The notes: generated by a model not told the origin, from the sequence alone. DNA of 64,000 nucleotides from Callorhinus ursinus (GCF_003265705.1 NW_020312817.1:46789627-46853626); one strand, 5' to 3'. Shown: positions 12,725-23,897, numbered from the stretch's first letter. Made by a program: numbers and translations.

Positions 12725-12739
12725 AATCAAAATCAGTAA

Positions 12740-12880
12740 AAAAATGTGTAAAAATTCTAAACAGTTTGGAAATTAAGCAGCTTAGTTTTAAACAACTCAT
12801 TAATCAAAGAAAATGACAAGGACATTTAGAAAATATTTCAAACTGAGTGAGATATTAAATTGTCACATTAAAATATGGTA
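12740..12880 (+). mobile_element. Old L1 ORF2 relic, continuation
   Basis: 'tttggaaattaagcagctta', 'aacaactcattaatcaaaga' and 'aaatatttcaaactgagtg' match the L1 ORF2 segment that normally follows the stretch ending at 12434. This shows that 12435-12739 is an insertion. Confidence 0.7.
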
Positions 12881-12884
12881 CATA

Positions 12885-13075
12885 TTCCTTCTATGTACTT
12901 ATCACCATTTAATGTATCGATTGTATTTATTGTGTTTATTTTCTCATTGTCTCTTTTCCTTGAAAGTGATATTCTTGAATGTAGGTATTTTTTTTTCTTT
13001 TTTGTTCACTGCAGAGGCAAGGACATTGGCTGATGCAGAATTGGTACTTAGCTAATATTTCTTGAATGAATGAAA
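12885..13075 (+). repeat. L2 3' fragment, sense
   Basis: 'ttatcaccatttaatgtatc', 'ttccttgaaagtgatattc', 'ttgttcactgcagaggcaag' and 'atatttcttgaatgaatgaa' follow the L2 3' end (ending 'aaatatttgttgaatgaatgaa'). Confidence 0.6.
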
Positions 13076-13164
13076 GAATACTGAGACCCAAGTTTATTAT
13101 GTCACATGTTCAGTTTCACAGATTTAATTGGTAGGATTTTATTTCCTTTATGTCATTGTTCAAA

Positions 13165-13405
13165 TGAATGAGCACTAATAAATAACACTTATTGTCTACT
13201 TTGATCAGGCACTGCTCTAAGCTCCTTGTATGCATCTTTCAGTTTTTTTTACTGGAAATAACTTGATGTGAGAAGTACTATTATTATTAACTTTGTTTCA
13301 AAAGCAAGGACACTGATGGAGTTTATAAATTGCCTAATGTAAAGAAACCAAGAATTATGGAACCAGGAATCTATCACAGGTCATTTGACTTCGGAGTTCA
13401 TGTAC
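13165..13405 (-). repeat. MIR, antisense, near full length
   Basis: 'aggcactgctctaagctcct', 'gtactattattattaacttt' and 'ttgcctaatgtaaag' track the reverse MIR core across about 240 bp. Confidence 0.8.
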
Positions 13406-13410
13406 TTACC

Positions 13411-13952
13411 TGTGTTATTTATCTATTGTTGTGCAACAGATTAAACTAAAACTTAGCAGCTTATTATTTCACAGTTTCTCTGAGTCAGGAATCCAGACAC
13501 CACATAGAGATGCCTGTGATTCAGGATCACTCATGAGGCTACAGTCAAGGTTTTGGCCAGTATTGTGATTATCTCATGGCTCCAGGGGAGAAGATTGACT
13601 TCCAGGGTCATTCATTTGGCTGTTGGTTACTTTCAGACTGTCACTGGCATTTGGCCGGAAACGTCAGCTCCTTGTCACATAAGACTCACCATAGGGCTAA
13701 TAATAACATGCTATCATCCTGTTTCTCCCAGAATAAGGGGCTCCAAGAGAAAGAGAAAGAGTGAGACAGAGTCTATTGGAAGGGGTCACAATTCTTTTCT
13801 GTTACCCTCTGAAGTGACATCACTTTTGCTATATTCTATTCATTAGAAGTGAGTCACTTGGTCCGATCCATACTCCAGGAGGGGATCTCACAGTGGCATG
13901 AATTCTAAGATGTGAGGCTTATTTGGGGACCACTTAGAGGCCATTTACCATA
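13411..13952 (+). mobile_element. MLT1-type MaLR solo LTR
   Basis: Begins 'tgtgttatttatctattg' with 'gtgcaacagattaaactaaa', 'ttatttcacagtttctctga', 'gaagtgacatcacttttgct' and 'gtgagtcacttggtccga', and ends near 'ggccatttacca'. This matches the MLT1 LTR order (ERVL-MaLR). No internal retroviral sequence lies beside it, so it is a solo LTR. It is old and non-coding. Confidence 0.75.
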
Positions 13953-14316
13953 ATTACCATTCTGGGTGGACAGATGTATTATTGAATCAATGAGTGAATG
14001 AATGAACAAATAAAAAAAAACATGTTGCAAAACCAGTGGATCATGTCACATATATCAAAAACACATTCCTAAAATAATGTTTAAAATTTACTTATAAGTG
14101 CATATGGAGCTTGATCCTAAACTTCTCATCAGAGTCGCAAGGGTGTGTTTTCTGTTGGCCTGTAGATAAAGCTCATCCCATTATTGATCACTTAGTTCTT
14201 AAGGCCTGTGGAAATCTAGATAGCTTCTTGTGAATACATTTTAGGTGATTGAAAGTCAACCAAATGAAAATAGTCCGCGTATGGGATTCTCATGGCAACA
14301 GATTCTAAGAGGTTTT

Positions 14317-14502
14317 TGTTTTGTTTTGTTTTGTTTTGTTTTGTGAAGTGGGGGCAAAGAGGAAGGAAGGAAGAGAGAACCTTAAGCAGGATCTACTTAC
14401 AGCCTGGAGCCTGACATGGGGCTCAATCTCACAACCCTGAAATCATGACCTGAGCTGAAATCAAGAGTTGGCTGCTTAACTCACTGAGCCACTGAAATGT
14501 CC
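14317..14502 (-). mobile_element. Older CAN-SINE with TTTTG-repeat tail, antisense
   Basis: A (TTTTG)n tail at 14312-14343 is followed by a GA-rich tract, 'ccctgaaatcatgacctgag', 'gctgcttaactcactgagcc' and a degraded end. A diverged TSD 'ctaagaggttttt' / 'ctaagaactttt' flanks it. Confidence 0.85.
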
Positions 14503-14970
14503 CTAAGAACTTTTTATATTAAATATTTTATTGGTTCTAAATTATTTGCCATTAATTTGATCAAATAGCCTCTGGTTTTCAAATGATGAAGCAGTAATTT
14601 TTTACAACTATATTTATGTTAATTACAAGGTAGATGCAGCAATGAAAACCTACTGTAGAGAGAGTTAATCTCAGTGGGAGGAATATTTTCAGTTACTCCC
14701 AGGCAATAATCTCCACCCTTACCTCTATATCCAGGCTTCAAGGAGTTCCTTAGCCACCTAATGATTAGGTATTTTTTGAACAAAAATTTTTCTCACTAGT
14801 TATTTGAATGACTCAAATTCAATTCTCATCATTGAAAGAACTTAAAATTTCTCCACTATTATCTTAATAAATACATGTTTCTAAAATTTAATTATATTAA
14901 AGTATGAAGTATATTAAATTAAAGTATTGTATGGAGGAAGAAAGAATGGAAGAAGTCTGCAGTGTAGGCA

Positions 14971-15325
14971 TGCAGTGCCTGAATATTTATGTCCCTTGCA
15001 AATTCATATGTTGAAACCTAATCCTCAGTGTGGTGGTATGGACTTTAGTAGGTGATTAGGTCATGAGAGTGGGGCCCCCATGAATGGGATTAGTGCCTTT
15101 ATAAAAGAGACTATGAAGAGTTCCCTTATTCCTTCTGCCATGTGAGGACAGAGAAAGAACATGGTGTCTATGAACCAGGAAGAGGGCTCTTACCAGACAC
15201 CAAATCTGTCAGCTCCTTGGTCTTTGTTTTTCTGGCCTCCAGAACTGTGAGAAATAAATTTCTGTTGTTTATAACCCACACAGTGTATAGTAATCTGTTA
15301 TAGCAGCCTGAATGGACAAAGACAA
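14971..15325 (+). mobile_element. MST-like MaLR LTR
   Basis: 'aaattcatatgttgaaacct', 'aggtgattaggtcatgagag', 'aatgggattagtgccttta', 'atgaaccaggaagagggctc', 'ccagaactgtgagaaataaa' and 'tatagcagcctgaatggac' follow a common MaLR LTR (MST/MSTD-like). The polyadenylation signal 'aataaa' at about 15253 is intact. It is a solo LTR with no gag or pol nearby. Confidence 0.75.
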
Positions 15326-16692
15326 TGTGTCATTAAATAACAACTTGCAAAAATATGATTTATCCTCACCCTTCTAAAGAGTAATTAGCATAAATCAAGG
15401 CCTGCAGGACCAGAATGAAAGGGAAAACACAGATTATATTGTAATGCATCTTCCTGAGACCACAGAAAAGACTAATTAGAAGTATGTAGAAAACACAGCA
15501 GTGTGAGCCTGAGAGATAACAATTGAGTATAAAAGATATAAAAATTAGCTCACTTTTACACGGATGGATTGTTAGCATATGAAAACAACCATGGTGAAGG
15601 TTTTGTATATATAATGGAAGGACTAAGCTACAAGGCCAATACCAAGCCCAGTGGAAAGATTTTTGGAGATACCAAAATTTCAGGTTGACTGAAACAAGTT
15701 TTTTTCCTTGAGTCCCTGATGATGTTTATGTATAAAAGAAAATTTGATTCTCCTCAGACATCACTTTTAAAATATTAAAAGCTATAAGACAATGGAGTTC
15801 TATAGAGAAAGATACATTTGATCATAAGAACAAAGTATTTGATAGTTGCTATATTGTGATTCAAGTGTAAAGGTTTTTAAAACTTTTCTCAGACATGCTA
15901 AGTCACAGAAAAAATATGATCTCTTTCTAAATTATAAAATAAAACTGTAATAAATATGTACAAACAATGACAAAGAAAGATATATTCCACTTGGAGATGG
16001 ATCATAAGGAATAACTCATTAAGGGGAAAGTCACAACACTGAAGCTTTTTAATAACAAATTATTAAGTTTGATCTTACCCCGAGAGGGCTTTGAGTAAAA
16101 ATTCAAAGCCATTTCCTAAAAAGAAGTTTGTGATTATAGAGTTCCAGTGAGTTTGGCATAAAAAAATAGCTCTGAGGCAAAAGTGAAATTATTAATGTAT
16201 GTGTGTGTGTGTGTGTGTGTGCATGTGTGTGTGTGTAATTTCCCTTTTAAGCAATATAAAACTGAAAGGCAGATTCTGTGACTCTTTTCCTCCTACGCTA
16301 TAGTAGAGTTGAAAAAGTTGACAATTGGAGGTAATGAGGCTTTTATGAACCTTTAGGCACATTGAGATCATGTGATGTGTCCCAAAGCGCAAAAGCCAGG
16401 TAGAAATTTTTAATAATTTAAGGAAAGGATAGTTCCTTTGTTTGGAAAGGGCAGATATATCAGTGGGACTTAAGAACAAAGTGTGTTGTGAGGACATTCA
16501 CCCTATTTACTAGCAATGCCCCTGAAAGGTGGGAAGACATCAGGAGGGATGGGTGATTTGTGTGTCTAGGGAGGTGTATACAGTTAGGAAGTTGCCTCGG
16601 GAAAGATAGAAGAGATGGACAAGAGGTCAAGTGGGGACTTGGGCTTGAGCAAAGAGAGTGCAAGAGAAAAACCTAACCAAGAAAGAAAAATC
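15326..16692. other. Unassigned AT-rich spacer with a (TG)n tract
   Basis: No gene was recognised between the two MaLR LTRs. The minus-strand frame at 16192-16497 reads through the (TG)n repeat (repeated His-Thr), so it is not a credible protein. Confidence 0.5.
16197..16236. repeat. (TG)n microsatellite
   Basis: Alternating tg for about 40 bp, interrupted once by 'gcatg'. Likely polymorphic. Confidence 0.95.
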
Positions 16693-17222
16693 TGTATTAG
16701 TTATCTACTACTGCTTGACAAATTATCCGAAATGTTGGCATCTTAAAGCAATAAGCATTTATTACATCACAGTTTCTGTGGGTCAAGAATGTAGGCATGG
16801 CTTAGCTGAGTGACTTATGGCTTAAGATCTCTCCTGAATTTTTAGTGAAGTTGTTAGGTGGGGCTGTGGTCATATCTGAAAGCTTGTCTCAGATGATGGA
16901 GGGAACTTCTTCTAAGCTCCCTCATGTGGGTTTTGGTAAGCCTTGGTATCATCACCCTGTGGATCACTCCACAGGACTACTTCACATCATGAAGCTGGCT
17001 TCCCCCAGAATGAGCCATTAAAAATAGTGAGTGTGTGAGAGAGATTACCCAAGATAGTAACTACCATCTTTTCATAACAATTTTGAAAGTGAAATATTTC
17101 TTTAGAATTCTTTAGAAGCAAGTCAAGTCTAGTCCACACTTATGGGGAAGGAGGGATTACCTAAAGGTATGAATAATAGGATCTGGAGATCATCAGGGGC
17201 TATCTTAGAGGGTACCTACCAT
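16693..17222 (+). mobile_element. Second MLT1-type MaLR solo LTR
   Basis: 'tgtattagttatctactact', 'aagcatttattacatcacag', 'tttctgtgggtcaagaatg', 'gaagctggcttcccccagaa', 'gggctatcttagagggtacc' follow the MLT1 order. It has the same orientation as the copy at 13.4-13.95 kb, but the two are too diverged to be one provirus's LTR pair. Confidence 0.75.
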
Positions 17223-18120
17223 GGAGTACTTTTAGCATTTCCCAGGCACTTTACTAGCAAAATAGCAACCAGGATGGACATTTCTACTTGTCGATAAGGA
17301 TGGAAGATTTTAGACCCACATGATTTAAAAGAAAGAAGAAAATGATATTTCTTTAACATTGTACTTTTCAGGCTAGCATTCACAACATTACAAAAGGAGG
17401 CATCAGTGTCAATGGTTGTGTCAGTGAGGTCTCAACTATTTTCAATGTTTTGGACAAGCTTAAGGGAACCAACAAAGGATGGTGAAGCAGCAAGAATCAG
17501 GAAAAATATAAAGCCATTTATACCTCATCTCTAAAGAGGCAAAGGGATGAAACAGTGATATGACAACCAAGGGAAACTGGTAGATGTGGGACAGAAGGAA
17601 TTTGTTAAGTTAGATTGAAAGAACACCCATGGCCCAAATCAGACCTCATTCCCTCCACATGTCCGCAAGTGCCTTTCAATGGCAACAGAGCCTAAGTAAG
17701 GTAGTCAAAAGAGGTCATCTTCTAGTGGAAAGAAGAGACATGAAAGTTGGAGGTGGCATCTGTATGGGAAAATTAATAATAACCACTATGGTATATCGTT
17801 AGGCCACTTAGTTTCTATTATTGTATTTTGTTTAAATCAGTGGTTCTCTATGTGTGGTACAGAGTTAATAGATAATATGAAGACATTATTTCACTTTACT
17901 ATTCTTTCTCTCGCTTTCTCCTCCCTCCCACTCTATCTGTTTTCTCTCTCTGCCCTATTAGGTATAAAGTAAGTAGAGTTTTTTAGAGGCTACGCAATAT
18001 GTGATATCACAACACATTGAAAGCAAAAGTAGATATGAGAATCCATCTGTCTTACATTAAGTAGGCATTAAAGAAATTGAAAAAATGTAAAATAATGTCA
18101 GTTTGTGTCACCCCATCATG
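17223..18120. other. Unassigned spacer
   Basis: No gene was recognised. A pyrimidine-rich patch lies at about 17900-17960. 'cagtggttctctatgtgtgg' near 17838 resembles the end of a MER5-type DNA element but cannot be extended. Confidence 0.4.
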
Positions 18121-20420
18121 GGTGTTGCCGATGAACAGGACGGTTTTTCAAATATAACATCCAGCATGAAATCAAAGATAACCAAGCACGAGAGACAAAA
18201 CAACATGAATGAAAATGATTACAAACAACAAACAAAAGAACAGACCTAGAGTTAATTCAGCTAGCGGAATTATTCCAGACATGAAAATTACTGTGGAGAT
18301 AAAAATAAAAACATAAACATATCATTGAATACTTTGAATTTTAAATTGACATTTCCTGTGTGAAAGATAAACAGAAAACATAGTGGAAAGATTTGAGAAC
18401 AGACACAGCTGAAGAAAGAATTAAACCCACAGATAGGTCAGAATAAAATATACATAATCAAGCATGGTCACATTAAAATATAGAAATTATACTAGAGAGG
18501 GTAGGAGACCATGAAAAGTCTTACCTACATAATTAGGGGATCAAGAAAGGAGAGCAAGAACAGGGATAGTATGTTTCCGCTGGGCATTAAATTATCCAAT
18601 TGCAAGACAACAATGAACCCAAAGCATAAAAAACAGAAAGCAATTCATAACCGAACAACACAGAGAAGAATTGTAGATACCCAGAGTCAACGAGAGAAAT
18701 TTTAAGAACAGTCAGGAGAATAAACATAGCACCTTTCAAAGAAGAAGTCTTTAGATTTGAGCTAACTTCTGAAAGCAAGAGTGGCAGCCAGAAGACAGTG
18801 AAATATCTTCATTGTACTAAAAGGAAATAATTTCCGATCTATAATCTCATATGCAGTGGAGTTTTTTTCACAAACAAAGGTGATGTAAAGACCTACTCAC
18901 ACTATTGAAATTGAAGTAACTCACCAATACAGAACCCACAGTCAAGGTTATTTTTTAAGCAGAACTAAAGTGATACGAGGAGATATTTTGGAGGTTAATG
19001 AAATAATGAGGAATAACAAAATAGTATGTATGTATGGGTAAGTTAAAATGAGTGTCTACTGTATAAAACAATAATAATAATAATATTTTGGGCAGAGTAT
19101 ATATTAAATTTATTAGAAAAATAGAAGTTGGATGGTAGGATAAATAGATTCTGATTTTTGAAAGTCCTTCCTTTTTATCAGTAAGCAGAAAATATCAATT
19201 AATATTATAGTTTAAGAGGTAAAAAATGCATGATTTTAATTTTAGAGTAACTATAAAAGCAAACAGGAAAATAGAAACTTTCTGCCAACAGAGGAAAGTG
19301 GAATAATAAAATTGAATCTGGGAAAAGAATGGAAAATGCATAGTAAAACAATAAATTTAAGTTAAATGTAAATTAAATATATTTGAAAATTGTGGATGTT
19401 CTTGTATAATGCATATAGTCACACTGTTGTGCTTTTGTTTGTTTTTTATTGTTCTGATTTATTTTATTCCCCCTAAAGGATTTATAACAGTAACAGTTTT
19501 TAGTCAAAATGACTAATTATTATCAGGAAGAAAGAATTGGGGATTGATAGGAGAACTTTGTAACTTTGATATAATATTTATAATTATGCACAATATACCA
19601 TATAGCATTATCACTAACAAGAATTTAAAATTTATTCGTATTCATATGAAAAATATTATAAACCAAATTATGAAGAGGAATTATAAAGTAAGAGCTAAAT
19701 TGGACAGATATGAAAAAATGGTTAATGTCATTACTAAATAAATAATGCTATTTAGATTAATAGCAACAAAACAAAGCTGATCAGCTATGTTAACAGGAAA
19801 TTTAAAAATGAAAACTGAAAATGGCCAATAAAGTTAAAGATTTAAAAATTGAATGAGATATTGTGTGGTTTAATTAAACTTCAGAAATGTTCGTTTATTT
19901 TTTTCTCTTTTTTCTAAGTAAGGTTGTGTGAGTCTGATGAAAGAGGGCCTCCCAGACACTCCCTTATAGGGGTTTAAACATTTTACACATTTAAAGACAT
20001 ATCAGAAATCTTAAAAGTAATCACATATTTATTTATTTATTTTTCCACATCTTTTACTGATGCTGTTATAATCACCTATTTATACTCAATAATTTCCCTT
20101 TTATGAATTTACCCTGAAGAAGCAGAGTTAATGAACACAAGGATTTCTGCATGAGAATGTTCCTTAACCTACTATATTATAATTTTGAAACCACTCTAAA
20201 TACAGATATTATTCAAGTATAGAGAATAGATTTAATTTATTATATCGATAGAATATATTTCAAGGCAGCATGCATTTTTAAGGAATAAGTATTCTACTAT
20301 GTTATCTTTTGAATGGGTAGAATACAAAAATGAAATAAATAATTTTCAATTTTATAATAAATATACATGTAGATATTTTAATAAAAATTCTCAAAAACTA
20401 AAATGATAAAAAATTTCTCA
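18121..20420 (+). mobile_element. Fragmented old L1M, sense
   Basis: Three parts are in L1 order. ORF1-like sequence lies at about 18150-18900 ('cagctgaagaaagaattaaa', 'aggagagcaagaacaggg', 'ggcagccagaagacagtgaa', 'caaaggtgatgtaaagac'). Diverged A-rich sequence follows to about 19850. Motifs of the ORF2 end and 3' part follow at about 20090-20420 ('cttttatgaatttaccctga', 'aaggatttctgcatgaga', 'cattttaatgg'-type decay). It is non-coding throughout, and the middle part is assigned only by position. Confidence 0.55.
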
Positions 20421-21383
20421 AAGTTTTACACAAATATATAATGATCATTCCTTGGATGTTAGATTTATAACGAATTTTGTCTTCATATTGCTTGCATTTT
20501 CCACATTTTAAAATTGAAAACATATAGTACATAGTACAAAGAATGTTCATTGACTATTATGATACAACATTGTTAAAGCAAAATGGTGTTCAAGCTTACT
20601 AAGTGAGTGGTGTGTTGGAAATGACTTCTACTGGCCTGCAAGACCCCATTTGTGCACCTTTCTCTAACTCGATGCTCACAAATGTCATGTTGGTTGCTTG
20701 AAATTGACCATAGTGAATGTTTACACTGTGGATATCTGAAAATGCTGCAAATCTGGCTTTTTTATTACAGAAAGCTAGTTGTTAAACATTTACGATCATA
20801 CCACAGTGCTAAGAAAAACCAAATAAAGATATTTTAGACAATATATTTAGTGAACAAGTTATAATTCTCCTGAAAGAGATAATTAGACGTCTATATATTT
20901 ATTTCTTCAAAAATAATAACATTCATATTTATTAGCAGCTAGCAAGCATATTCTTTCCTCGACTTTTATTTTCTTATTCTTTTCATTTTCCTTGCCATTT
21001 AAGATAAGTTATTATTTTCATTTATTCTTAAGTCATTTTTGTTTAATGTTTACTCTCATATAGTTATGCAGAGGACCCTAGAAAGATTCACACCTTCAGC
21101 TGTCAATATTTATGAAGTAAACAGGTCCTACAGCAATAACTATACATTTGGTTGCACATAATAACACCATAAAATGAGAGATATATAAATATAATATGTA
21201 TTAATAAAACCACATCTTGCTGGGAGAAACTCAGGCTTTTTAAATCACAGGTGCTAATGAGACCTTACCTGCTGAGATGAGAGAAGCTGAACATTTTAGG
21301 TGGATATATGGGTACAAGAGGCACTGTGGACTTTGTATCAATGTTAGCCAATCTAATCAATGAAGATTAAAAAATTATACAGA
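20421..21383. other. Unassigned AT-rich spacer
   Basis: No gene or nameable element was seen. The frame at 20652-20837 is short and resembles nothing I know. Confidence 0.45.
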
Positions 21384-21579
21384 GGGCGCCTGGGTGGCTC
21401 AGTTGGTTAAGCGACTGCCTTCGGCTCAGGTCATGATCCTGGAGTCCTGGGATCGAGTCCCACATCGGGCTTCCTGCTGAGCAGGAAGTCTGCTTCTCCC
21501 TTTGACCCTCTTCCCTCTCGTGCTTTCTATCTCTCATTCTCTCTCTCTCTCAAATAAATAAATAAAATCTTTAAAAAAA
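21384..21579 (+). mobile_element. CAN-SINE, sense
   Basis: 'gggcgcctgggtggctcag', 'gactgccttcggctcaggtc', (CT)n and 'caaataaataaataaaatct'. A-boxes and B-boxes of the tRNA-like head are visible. It has a diverged TSD ('aaaaaattatacagag' / 'aaaaaaatcagacaga'). The subfamily with 'cctggagtcctgggatcga' also occurs at 22.96 kb. Confidence 0.95.
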
Positions 21580-21724
21580 TCAGACAGAAAAAAATGTTAT
21601 AGTACTTGCCATTTTTAATACGGTTTAAAAACATTTGTGTAGATTTCTGTCTCCATTTTGGTAGCTCCTCATTAAAAAAGAAGCTTAGTTTTTTTAATTG
21701 TAAATAATTAGTCTTAGAATTCAT

Positions 21725-21890
21725 GGTTACTCAAAATGTAGTCCATAGATGTGTACCATCCTATCACCTACACTTGTTAGAAATGTAGCTCCTTAGGCTC
21801 CACTCCGGACCTAATAAAGCAAAATCTGCATTTTAATAAGATGCCCATGAAATACATATAGGAAGTTGGAGAAGCAGCATTTTAATCCAT
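21725..21890 (+). mobile_element. MER5A-like hAT (Charlie) fragment
   Basis: 'caaaatgtagtccatagatg', 'acttgttagaaatgtagctc', 'tccactccggacctaataaa' and 'aaatctgcattttaata' follow the MER5A/Charlie non-autonomous hAT order. It is old and encodes no transposase. Confidence 0.6.
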
Positions 21891-22010
21891 TCTCATTGAT
21901 ATCTTAACAGATAAGTCCTTTTTACTTGTTTTAACATCAAATATGTCAAGTTAGTTTATAAATCAACTATTTTAGATGAATATGATTTATGTTACATTAT
22001 TTGGTTCTTT

Positions 22011-22185
22011 TTTTTTTAAGATTTTTATTTATTTATTTGAGAGAGTACAAGGGTGGGGGAGGGGCAGAGGGACAAAAAACTCCCCGCTGAGTGGGGAGCC
22101 AGACATGGGGCTGGATCCCAGGACCCTGAGATCATGACCTGAGGCAAAGTCAGACACTTAACCAACTGAGCCACCCAGGTGCCTC
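22011..22185 (-). mobile_element. CAN-SINE, antisense
   Basis: 'taagatttttatttatttat', 'gctgagtggggagccaga', 'gagatcatgacctgagg', 'gagccacccaggtgcctca'. TSD 'tggttcttt' at 22002-22010 and 22187-22195. Confidence 0.95.
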
Positions 22186-22379
22186 ATGGTTCTTTCTTAT
22201 ATGACTATAACCTTGTAAGGAACTATACATGTAGTATATGCTGTATGTAATGCTATTATGGAGCTATTTGTAAAAATAGAAAAGATCCATGTCTTTGAGG
22301 ATCAGATTTTATTTGTATTATAGTGTTGATGCTACCTAGGCATCTCTCTCTCTCGTTTTTTTTTTGTTGTTGTTGTTGT

Positions 22380-22526
22380 TTATAAATTATAAGGACTGGT
22401 TCATATATCTTGGGAAAATTAGACGAATTTATAGGTAAAATGAGCTGGCATATATTAGTTAATAGATATTTGTGCATTCAACATGAATTTTCCCAAGATA
22501 TATGAACCAGTCCTTATAATTTATAA
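22380..22526. repeat. Perfect 41-bp inverted repeat with 65-nt spacer
   Basis: The left arm at 22380-22420 (starting 'ttataaattataaggactgg') and the right arm at 22486-22526 are exact reverse complements. I checked this base by base. The match stops sharply at both ends. The right arm lies about 20 bp upstream of where recognisable L1 ORF2 sequence begins, and a (TTG)n run adjoins the left arm. It could form a stable hairpin. Confidence 0.95.
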
Positions 22527-22878
22527 GCCAAAAATTATTAGTGAAAGAGATACTGTCAGAATGGCTAAAATTAACAATACAGGAAACAAAAGATGTTGGT
22601 GAGGATGAAGAGAAAGGGGAACCCTCTCTCACACTGTTAGTGGGAATGCAAACTGGTGCAACCACTCTGGAAGAGTATGGAGGTTCCTCAGCAAGTTAAA
22701 AATAGAACTACCTTATGACCCAACAATTGCATTACTAGGTATTTACCCAAAGGATACAAAAATACTGATTTGAAGGGATACATGCACCCCAATATTTATA
22801 GCAGCATTATCAACAATAGCCAAATTATGACAGAACCCAAATGTCCATCGACTGATGAATGGATAAAGAAGAGGTGGT

Positions 22879-22879
22879 A

Positions 22880-22921
<42 letters not shown>
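22879..22921. repeat. (TG)n(TA)n microsatellite inside L1 ORF2
   Basis: 'tgtgtgtgtg' followed by a long 'ta' run replaces the usual 'tggtatatatacaca' of L1 ORF2, so the repeat arose after insertion. Confidence 0.9.
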
Positions 22922-22923
<2 letters not shown>

Positions 22924-22962
22924 ACAGAATATTACTCAGCCATCAAAAAAATTGAAATCTTG

Positions 22963-23155
22963 GGCGCCTGGGTGGCTCAGTTGGTTAAGCGACTGCCTTC
23001 GGCTCAGGTCATGATCCTGGAGTCCCGGGATCGAGTCCCACATCGGGCTCCCTGCTCGGCGGGGAGTCTGCTTCTCCCTCTGACCCTCTTCCCTCTCGTA
23101 CTCTCTCTCTCTCATTCTCTCTCTCTCTCAAATAAATAAATAAAATCTTTAAAAA
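22963..23155 (+). mobile_element. CAN-SINE nested in L1, sense
   Basis: A full SINE ('ggcgcctgggtggctcag', 'ggagtcccgggatcgagtcc', (CT)n, 'aaataaataaataaaatctt'). A perfect 18-bp TSD (six A then 'attgaaatcttg') lies at 22945-22962 and 23156-23173. Removing one TSD and the SINE restores continuous L1 ORF2 sequence, so the order of insertion is clear. Confidence 0.98.
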
Positions 23156-23506
23156 AAAAAAATTGAAATCTTGTCATTTGCAATGATGTGGAGGGAGCTA
23201 GAGACTATTATGCTAAGCAAAATAGTCAGAGAAAGATAAATACCATATGATTTCACTCATATGTGGAATTTAAGAAACAAAACAGATGAACATAGGGGGA
23301 AAAAAAGAGAGGCAAACCAGAAAACAGACTCTTAACTGTAGAGAACAAACTGAGGGTTACTGGAGGAGACATGGGGGGACAGGTTAAATGGGTGATGGGA
23401 TTGAGGAGGGCACTTGTGATGAGCACTGGGTGTTGTATGTAAGTGATGAATCACTAGACTCTACACCTGAAACTAATGTTATATTATATGTTAACTGGCT
23501 GGAATT

Positions 23507-23707
23507 GGTTTATTTATTTATTTATTTATTTTAAAGATTTTATTTATTTATTTGACAGAGAGAGCACAAGCAGGGGAGTGGCAGTCAGAAGGAGAAGCAG
23601 GCTTCCTGCCGAGCAAGGAGCTGGACACAGGGCTGGATCCCAGGCCCCTGGGATCATGCCCTGAGCTGAAGGCAGATGCTTAACCGACTGAGCCACCCAG
23701 GCACCCC
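23507..23707 (-). mobile_element. CAN-SINE nested in L1 3' UTR, antisense
   Basis: 'ttaaagattttatttattta', GA tract, 'gggatcatgccctgagctga' and 'gagccacccaggcacccc'. TSD 'aactggctggaatt' (23493-23506) against 'aattgactggaatt' (23708-23721), two mismatches. Confidence 0.95.
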
Positions 23708-23897
23708 AATTGACTGGAATTTAAACAAAAACTCGATAAAGAAAAAATGTGTTCATTCAAATCCATTAGTATCTAAATTTGTAATGTCTGAAACCTCTGC
23801 CCTTCTTAATTCTCTAAATCAATACATTAGATGCAAATTCATTTTGAACATCAAGAATCTGAGCCACCATAGAAAAGTTAATTAAAATTATTACATA

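Larger units (their letters stand above)
22548..23747 (+). mobile_element. Carnivore L1 3' part, sense, with two SINEs nested in it
   Basis: It begins in late ORF2 ('gtcagaatggctaaaattaa', 'aactggtgcaaccactctgg', 'atgacccaacaattgcatta'). It continues through the ORF2 C-terminus (translated motif 'CPSTDEWIKKRWY' within 22770-22955), where an (AT)n microsatellite has grown. It then runs into the 3' UTR ('gagcactgggtgttgtatg', 'aatcactagactctacacct') and ends 'ggaatttaaacaaaaactcg' plus an A-rich tail. It is interrupted by SINEs at 22963-23155 and 23507-23707. A tentative TSD is 'tgtgcattcaa' (22471-22481) against 'tgtgttcattcaa' (23748-23760), which differ by a 2-nt indel. It lacks endonuclease and reverse transcriptase and is inactive. 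Confidence 0.9.

Noticed and set aside
16192..16497. 101-codon minus-strand frame ending in repeated His-Thr
   Set aside because: The repeat is the (TG)n microsatellite read in frame.
13411..17222. A single provirus bounded by two MLT1 LTRs
   Set aside because: The LTRs are strongly diverged, no gag, pol or env-like sequence lies between them, and a different LTR family sits in the middle.
22963..23155. Open frame with 'SAQVMILESRDRVPHRAPC'-like peptide
   Set aside because: It is the translation of a CAN-SINE; the same peptide recurs wherever the SINE occurs.
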